DNA of 33,402 bases from Nitriliruptoraceae bacterium (GTDB lineage: Bacteria; Actinomycetota; Nitriliruptoria; Nitriliruptorales; Nitriliruptoraceae), in NCBI GenBank assembly GCA_020832455.1, contig JAFIEQ010000033.1, positions 1 to 33,402 of the forward strand, read 5' to 3'. Shown here one piece after another: positions 30,229-33,402 of this stretch (position 1 is the first letter of the stretch; the number at the start of each line of letters is the position of its first letter). A program made the position numbers and the translations under genes. The notes beneath the pieces were generated by a model. The model was not told the DNA's origin, did not search any database, and was given only the letters and a program-made list of their open reading frames with translations.

Positions 30229-31047
30229 ATGGACACGATCCGCACGAGCCGCACCACGATCCCCGCGCTCGGCTTCGGGACGTGGCAGCTGGAGGGCCAG
30301 GTGGCCTACGACGGGGTCCGCACCGCGTTGGACGTCGGCTACCGGCACATCGACACCGCGCAGATCTACCGCAACGAGGAGGAGGTCGGGCGGGCCATCG
30401 CCGACAGCGACCTCGACCGCGACGCGGTGTTCGTCACCACCAAGATCTGGCGCGACGCCGCGACGCCCAAGGACGTGGAGCGCACCGCGCAGGAGAGCCT
30501 CGAACGGCTCGGACTCGACCACGTCGACCTGCTGCTGATCCACTGGCCCGCCGACGAGATCGCCCCGTTGGAGGCCACGGTGGAGGCGCTCGATCGGCTG
30601 CGTGAACGCGAGCTGACCCGCGCCATCGGGGTCTCCAACTACCCCGCTGCCCGGTTCGCCCGGGCGCTGGAGGTCGCGCCGGTGGCGACCAACCAGGTCG
30701 AGCACCACCCCTACCTCGCCGTCGATGCCATCAGCGAGGTCGCGGCCGCCAACGACGCCTTCGTCACCGCCTACAGCCCGATCGCCCAGGGCAAGGTGCT
30801 CGACGACGCCACCATCGCGGGCATCGCCGAGGCGCACGGGGTCAGCCCGGTGCAGGTCACGGTGCGCTGGCACCTGCAGCGCGGCGTGTCGGCGATCCCG
30901 CGTTCGAGCAAGCCGGAGCGCATCGCCGCCAACGGCGACGTGTTCGGCTTCGAGCTCAGCGACGACGAGGTGGCGGCCATCACGGAACTCGGCCGCGGCG
31001 AGCGGCTGATCGACCCGCCGTTCATGTCGGACTGGGACGCCGCCTGA
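30229..31047 (+). CDS. Aldo/keto reductase
   Basis: A 272-residue NADPH-dependent aldo/keto reductase with the usual TIM-barrel motifs: GFGTWQ, the catalytic tetrad Asp42, Tyr47, Lys72 and His105, GVSNYP, NQVEHHPYL and the cofactor-binding IPRSSKPERIAAN. It resembles the 2,5-diketo-D-gluconate reductase group (AKR5), but the physiological substrate cannot be read from sequence. ATG 30229 has GAAGGA about seven bases upstream; the open frame to 30175 has no support. It ends 3 bp from the convergent acetyltransferase gene. Confidence 0.93.
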   Translation: MDTIRTSRTTIPALGFGTWQLEGQVAYDGVRTALDVGYRHIDTAQIYRNEEEVGRAIADSDLDRDAVFVTTKIWRDAATPKDVERTAQESLERLGLDHVDLLLIHWPADEIAPLEATVEALDRLRERELTRAIGVSNYPAARFARALEVAPVATNQVEHHPYLAVDAISEVAAANDAFVTAYSPIAQGKVLDDATIAGIAEAHGVSPVQVTVRWHLQRGVSAIPRSSKPERIAANGDVFGFELSDDEVAAITELGRGERLIDPPFMSDWDAA

Positions 31048-31050
31048 GGT

Positions 31051-31563
31051 TCAGGCGAGCTCGACCGGCCGGGCCAGCAGCGCCACGCGCAGCGTCCCGC
31101 CGGTCGTGTCGTGCTGGCCGAGTCCCACCACCCCCCGCCGCTGGGGCACCCGGCGCGACCCGGGGTTGTCGGGCCGCACGTTGACCTCGCAGGTCACCTC
31201 CGCGCGCCCGGACTCCCGGGCCCGCTCCTCCACGGCGGCGTAGAGCTGTCCGGCGATGCCCTGGCGGCGCCACGCCGGGCCGACCACGACGCGGTCGACG
31301 TAGAGGTGGTCGGTGCCACGCTCCTCGAAGTAGCGGTAGTTGACGCTCGCGTAGTCCACCCCGGGGGCCAGCGCGAAGACGAACCCGGCGAGCGCGCCGC
31401 CGTCGGTCTCGGCCACGACCGCGAGGTCGCACGAGGGGAGCATGGTCCGGACGCCGGCGACCCCGAGCGGGCTGACCCGGGGGACCTCGGCGTCGTTGAG
31501 CGCCGCGATGGCGCGGACGTCCGCGGCGGTGGCGGGACGCAGGGTGCAGTGCGGTGCGGTCAT
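31051..31563 (-). CDS. GNAT-family N-acetyltransferase
   Basis: A 170-residue acetyl-CoA-dependent acetyltransferase. It has the N-terminal LRPATAADVRAIAALND segment, the strand-loop-helix of motif A with RRQGIAGQLY (acetyl-CoA binding), and NVRPDNPGS. After this the usual Phe-His and RLGF residues are replaced by an Arg-rich stretch of the same length; I checked the other two frames and they do not restore the pattern, so it is divergence rather than a frameshift. Substrate is unknown. ATG 31563 is the start. Confidence 0.85.
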   Translation of the reverse strand: MTAPHCTLRPATAADVRAIAALNDAEVPRVSPLGVAGVRTMLPSCDLAVVAETDGGALAGFVFALAPGVDYASVNYRYFEERGTDHLYVDRVVVGPAWRRQGIAGQLYAAVEERARESGRAEVTCEVNVRPDNPGSRRVPQRRGVVGLGQHDTTGGTLRVALLARPVELA

Positions 31564-31816
31564 CGACGGTTCCGGGGCGGGTCGCAGGGCAGGTCACGGA
31601 CGTGGCGGGGTGGTCCCGTCAGCCGCCACCCCCGGCGACGACCGTCGGGGAGGCTACTACCCACCTCGGCGTGCGTCCGGTCGACCGCCGATGGCGCGCC
31701 CCGACGCGCGCGTCGGGCACCGGGGCGCACGTCGGCAGCGTCGTGCCACCCGCATCCGGCGACCGGGACGCCCTACGCTCCGTGCGCATCGAACCCTCGG
31801 CCGTCAGGAGCGCCAG
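31564..31816. other. Divergent intergenic region
   Basis: These 253 bp separate the acetyltransferase gene (minus) from the glutamate-cysteine-ligase-like gene (plus). A TACGCT that could be a -10 box lies at 31774-31779, without a recognisable -35 box. The plus-strand open frame that crosses the region looks like non-coding translation (Arg/Gly-rich). Confidence 0.35.
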
Positions 31817-33295
31817 ATGGGTCGCGACATCGACGAGACGCGGTTCACCCGCGAGGACCGCCAGCGCTACCGCGAGAAGGTCAAGCGCGACCTCGCGGTC
31901 CTGCAACAGATGCTCGAGGGCGATCGCTTCGAACGGGACCGCAAGCTCATCGGGGTCGAGGTCGAGTTCTACGTCGTCGACGACGACGGGGATCCGATGA
32001 TGATCAACGCGGAACTGCTGTCGCGGATCGAGTCGGAGGACTTCCAGACCGAACTCGCCCAGTTCAACATCGAGTTCAACCTCGCGCCCCACAAGCTCAT
32101 CGGCACCGTGTTCCGGGAGATCGAGGAGGAGCTGCAGACCTCCTTCGAGCACGCCGACCGGCGCGCCGCCGACCTCGACGCGCACGTGGCCATGGTGGGG
32201 ATCATCCCGACGCTGAAGGACCTGCACGTCACGATCCAGAACCTGTCCGCCAACCCGCGCTACCACCTGCTCAACGAACAGATCCTCGAGGCCCGTGGCG
32301 AGGACCTGCAGGTGGAGATCGAGGGGGTGGAGAAGCTGGCGCTGCGGGCGAGCTCCATCGCGATGGAGGCCGCGGCGACCAGCGTGCAACTGCACCTGCA
32401 GGTCAGCCACGACGGCTTCGGGACCGCCTGGAACGCCGCCCAGGCCATCGCCGGGGCCCAGGTCGCCGTCGGCGCGAACTCCCCGTTCCTGCTCGGCAAG
32501 GAGCTGCTGCGCGAGACGCGGATCGCGCTGTTCGAGCAGATGATCGACACCCGCTCGGAGGAGCTGACCGCGCAGGGCGTGCGACCACGGGTCTGGTTCG
32601 GGGAGCGCTGGATCGACTCCATCATGGACCTGTTCGACGAGAACGTGCGCTACTTCCCGGCGCTGCTGCCCGAGCTCGACGACGAGCAGCCCGAGGAGGT
32701 GCTCGCCCGCGGCGACATCCCCCACCTGCCGGAGCTGGTGCTGCACAACGGGACCGTCTACCGCTGGAACCGCCCGATCTACGCGGTCGCGCGTGGCAAG
32801 CCGCACCTGCGGATCGAGAACCGGGTCCTACCCGCCGGGCCGACCATGGTCGACACCGTCGCCAACGCCGCGTTCTACTACGGCCTGCTGCGTGCCGTGG
32901 CGGAGCTCGACGAGCCCATCTCCCGGACGCTGTCGTTCCGGGCGGCCGCCGACAACTTCCGGGCCGCGGCACGCGACGGCATCGAGGCGGAGCTGTTCTG
33001 GCCCGACGTCGGCTCCGTGCCGGCCAGCGAGCTGATCGTGCGGACCCTGTTGCCGCTGGCCCACAAGGGGCTCGACTCCTGGGGCATCGACCGGCGCGAC
33101 CGCGACCACTACCTCGGCATCATCGAGCAGCGCGCGCTGAAGCGTCGGACCGGGGCGAACTGGCAGGTGCGCACCTTCCGTCGCCTGTACGACGACGGCG
33201 CGATGGAGCGCGAGCAGGCGCTGGTGGAGATGACGCGGCGCTACCTCGAGGGCATGCGCTCCAACGAGCCGGTGCACACCTGGGAGCTGCCCTGA
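31817..33295 (+). CDS. Glutamate-cysteine ligase family (GCS2-like) protein
   Basis: A 492-residue soluble protein of the glutamate-cysteine ligase 2 superfamily, ATP-dependent carboxylate-amine ligases. Landmarks are LIGVEVEFYVVDDDG (the metal-binding acidic strand), FNIEFNLAPH, VGIIPTLKDLHV, VQLHLQVS, AVGANSPFLLGKEL, and the C-terminal RIENRVLPAGPT. The length fits the roughly 490-residue actinobacterial subgroup, whose substrate I do not know; a peptide-bond-forming role is inferred from the fold only. ATG 31817 has CAGGAG six bases upstream; the open frame back to 31442 is unsupported. It stands alone. Confidence 0.88.
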   Translation: MGRDIDETRFTREDRQRYREKVKRDLAVLQQMLEGDRFERDRKLIGVEVEFYVVDDDGDPMMINAELLSRIESEDFQTELAQFNIEFNLAPHKLIGTVFREIEEELQTSFEHADRRAADLDAHVAMVGIIPTLKDLHVTIQNLSANPRYHLLNEQILEARGEDLQVEIEGVEKLALRASSIAMEAAATSVQLHLQVSHDGFGTAWNAAQAIAGAQVAVGANSPFLLGKELLRETRIALFEQMIDTRSEELTAQGVRPRVWFGERWIDSIMDLFDENVRYFPALLPELDDEQPEEVLARGDIPHLPELVLHNGTVYRWNRPIYAVARGKPHLRIENRVLPAGPTMVDTVANAAFYYGLLRAVAELDEPISRTLSFRAAADNFRAAARDGIEAELFWPDVGSVPASELIVRTLLPLAHKGLDSWGIDRRDRDHYLGIIEQRALKRRTGANWQVRTFRRLYDDGAMEREQALVEMTRRYLEGMRSNEPVHTWELP

Positions 33296-33402
33296 CCCCA
33301 CCGTCGGACGGGGGCACGGCCCGCGGGGCGCTCGCCGGGCGGGCGGGGGGGGCGCGCCGGGGGTGACGGTGACCCTGCCGCCCAAGGCCCCGTGCAGCGC
33401 GC
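33296..33402. other. GC-rich window end without a gene
   Basis: The last 107 bases contain G- and C-runs and no supportable coding start. As at the other end, base quality near a contig end may be poor. Confidence 0.5.

Noticed and set aside
31051..31170. Suspected frameshift near the C-terminus of the acetyltransferase
   Set aside because: The segment keeps the expected length and later residues realign; neither alternative frame restores the missing Phe-His and RLGF residues.
1..33402. tRNA, rRNA, CRISPR array, insertion sequence or prophage signs
   Set aside because: No cloverleaf-like sequence, regular spacer-repeat array, transposase or integrase motif was seen. Rapid computed scans could still find a small ncRNA.

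Overview
The window is very GC-rich (sampled lines are mostly about 70-75% G+C), with many GTG starts and gene-end overlaps of the GTGA/ATGA type. Together with a PknB-like kinase, a MoxR/DUF58/DUF3488 cluster, a paired CrcB, a PucR-type regulator and a DesA3-like desaturase with its reductase, this points to a high-GC actinobacterium (Actinomycetota). A deep lineage such as Nitriliruptoria is possible but cannot be settled from the window. No tRNA, rRNA, CRISPR array or insertion sequence was seen. Both window ends are G/C-rich low-complexity sequence that is probably of poor quality.

Region 1 (228-10258) is a cell-envelope cluster. On the minus strand it reads: large secreted FN3 protein, MoxR AAA+ ATPase, DUF58 protein, then a membrane DUF3488/transglutaminase-like protein whose catalytic Cys and His are replaced. 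A soluble Ser/Thr kinase with a long Pro-rich tail converges on it with a 62-bp overlap. Region 2 (10494-11720) is a proline-iminopeptidase-like alpha/beta hydrolase.

Region 3 (11722-19761) is a duplicated stress/ion module on the plus strand: small membrane-anchored USP-like protein + CPA2 antiporter with USP tail, then an 8-TM histidine kinase and a NarL-type response regulator, then a second USP-like protein + second CPA2 antiporter. Both cassettes are preceded by the same 43-bp dyad element, with matching spacing to the start codons. The two antiporters differ at the presumed ion-binding Asp and in their USP nucleotide motifs.

Region 4 (19789-24216, minus) is a tightly overlapping operon kaiC - kaiB - second kaiB - PAS/GGDEF/EAL. 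It is a KaiA-less Kai-type timing module apparently wired to cyclic-di-GMP. KaiC has a swapped Thr-Ser phosphosite pair and a C-terminal coiled-coil extension. The operon converges on the second antiporter with only 27 bp between.

Region 5 (24329-33295) is more ordinary: a two-gene fluoride channel (crcB pair), a small conserved protein of unknown function, a PucR/CdaR-type regulator divergent from a ferredoxin-reductase/fatty-acid-desaturase operon with an inverted repeat between them, pdxH, an aldo/keto reductase, a GNAT acetyltransferase and a glutamate-cysteine-ligase-family protein.

The best candidates for something undescribed are the twin USP/antiporter cassettes with their shared operator around a two-component system, and the KaiC-KaiB-KaiB-c-di-GMP operon beside them. 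All function assignments rest on reading motifs by eye; no database search was possible.
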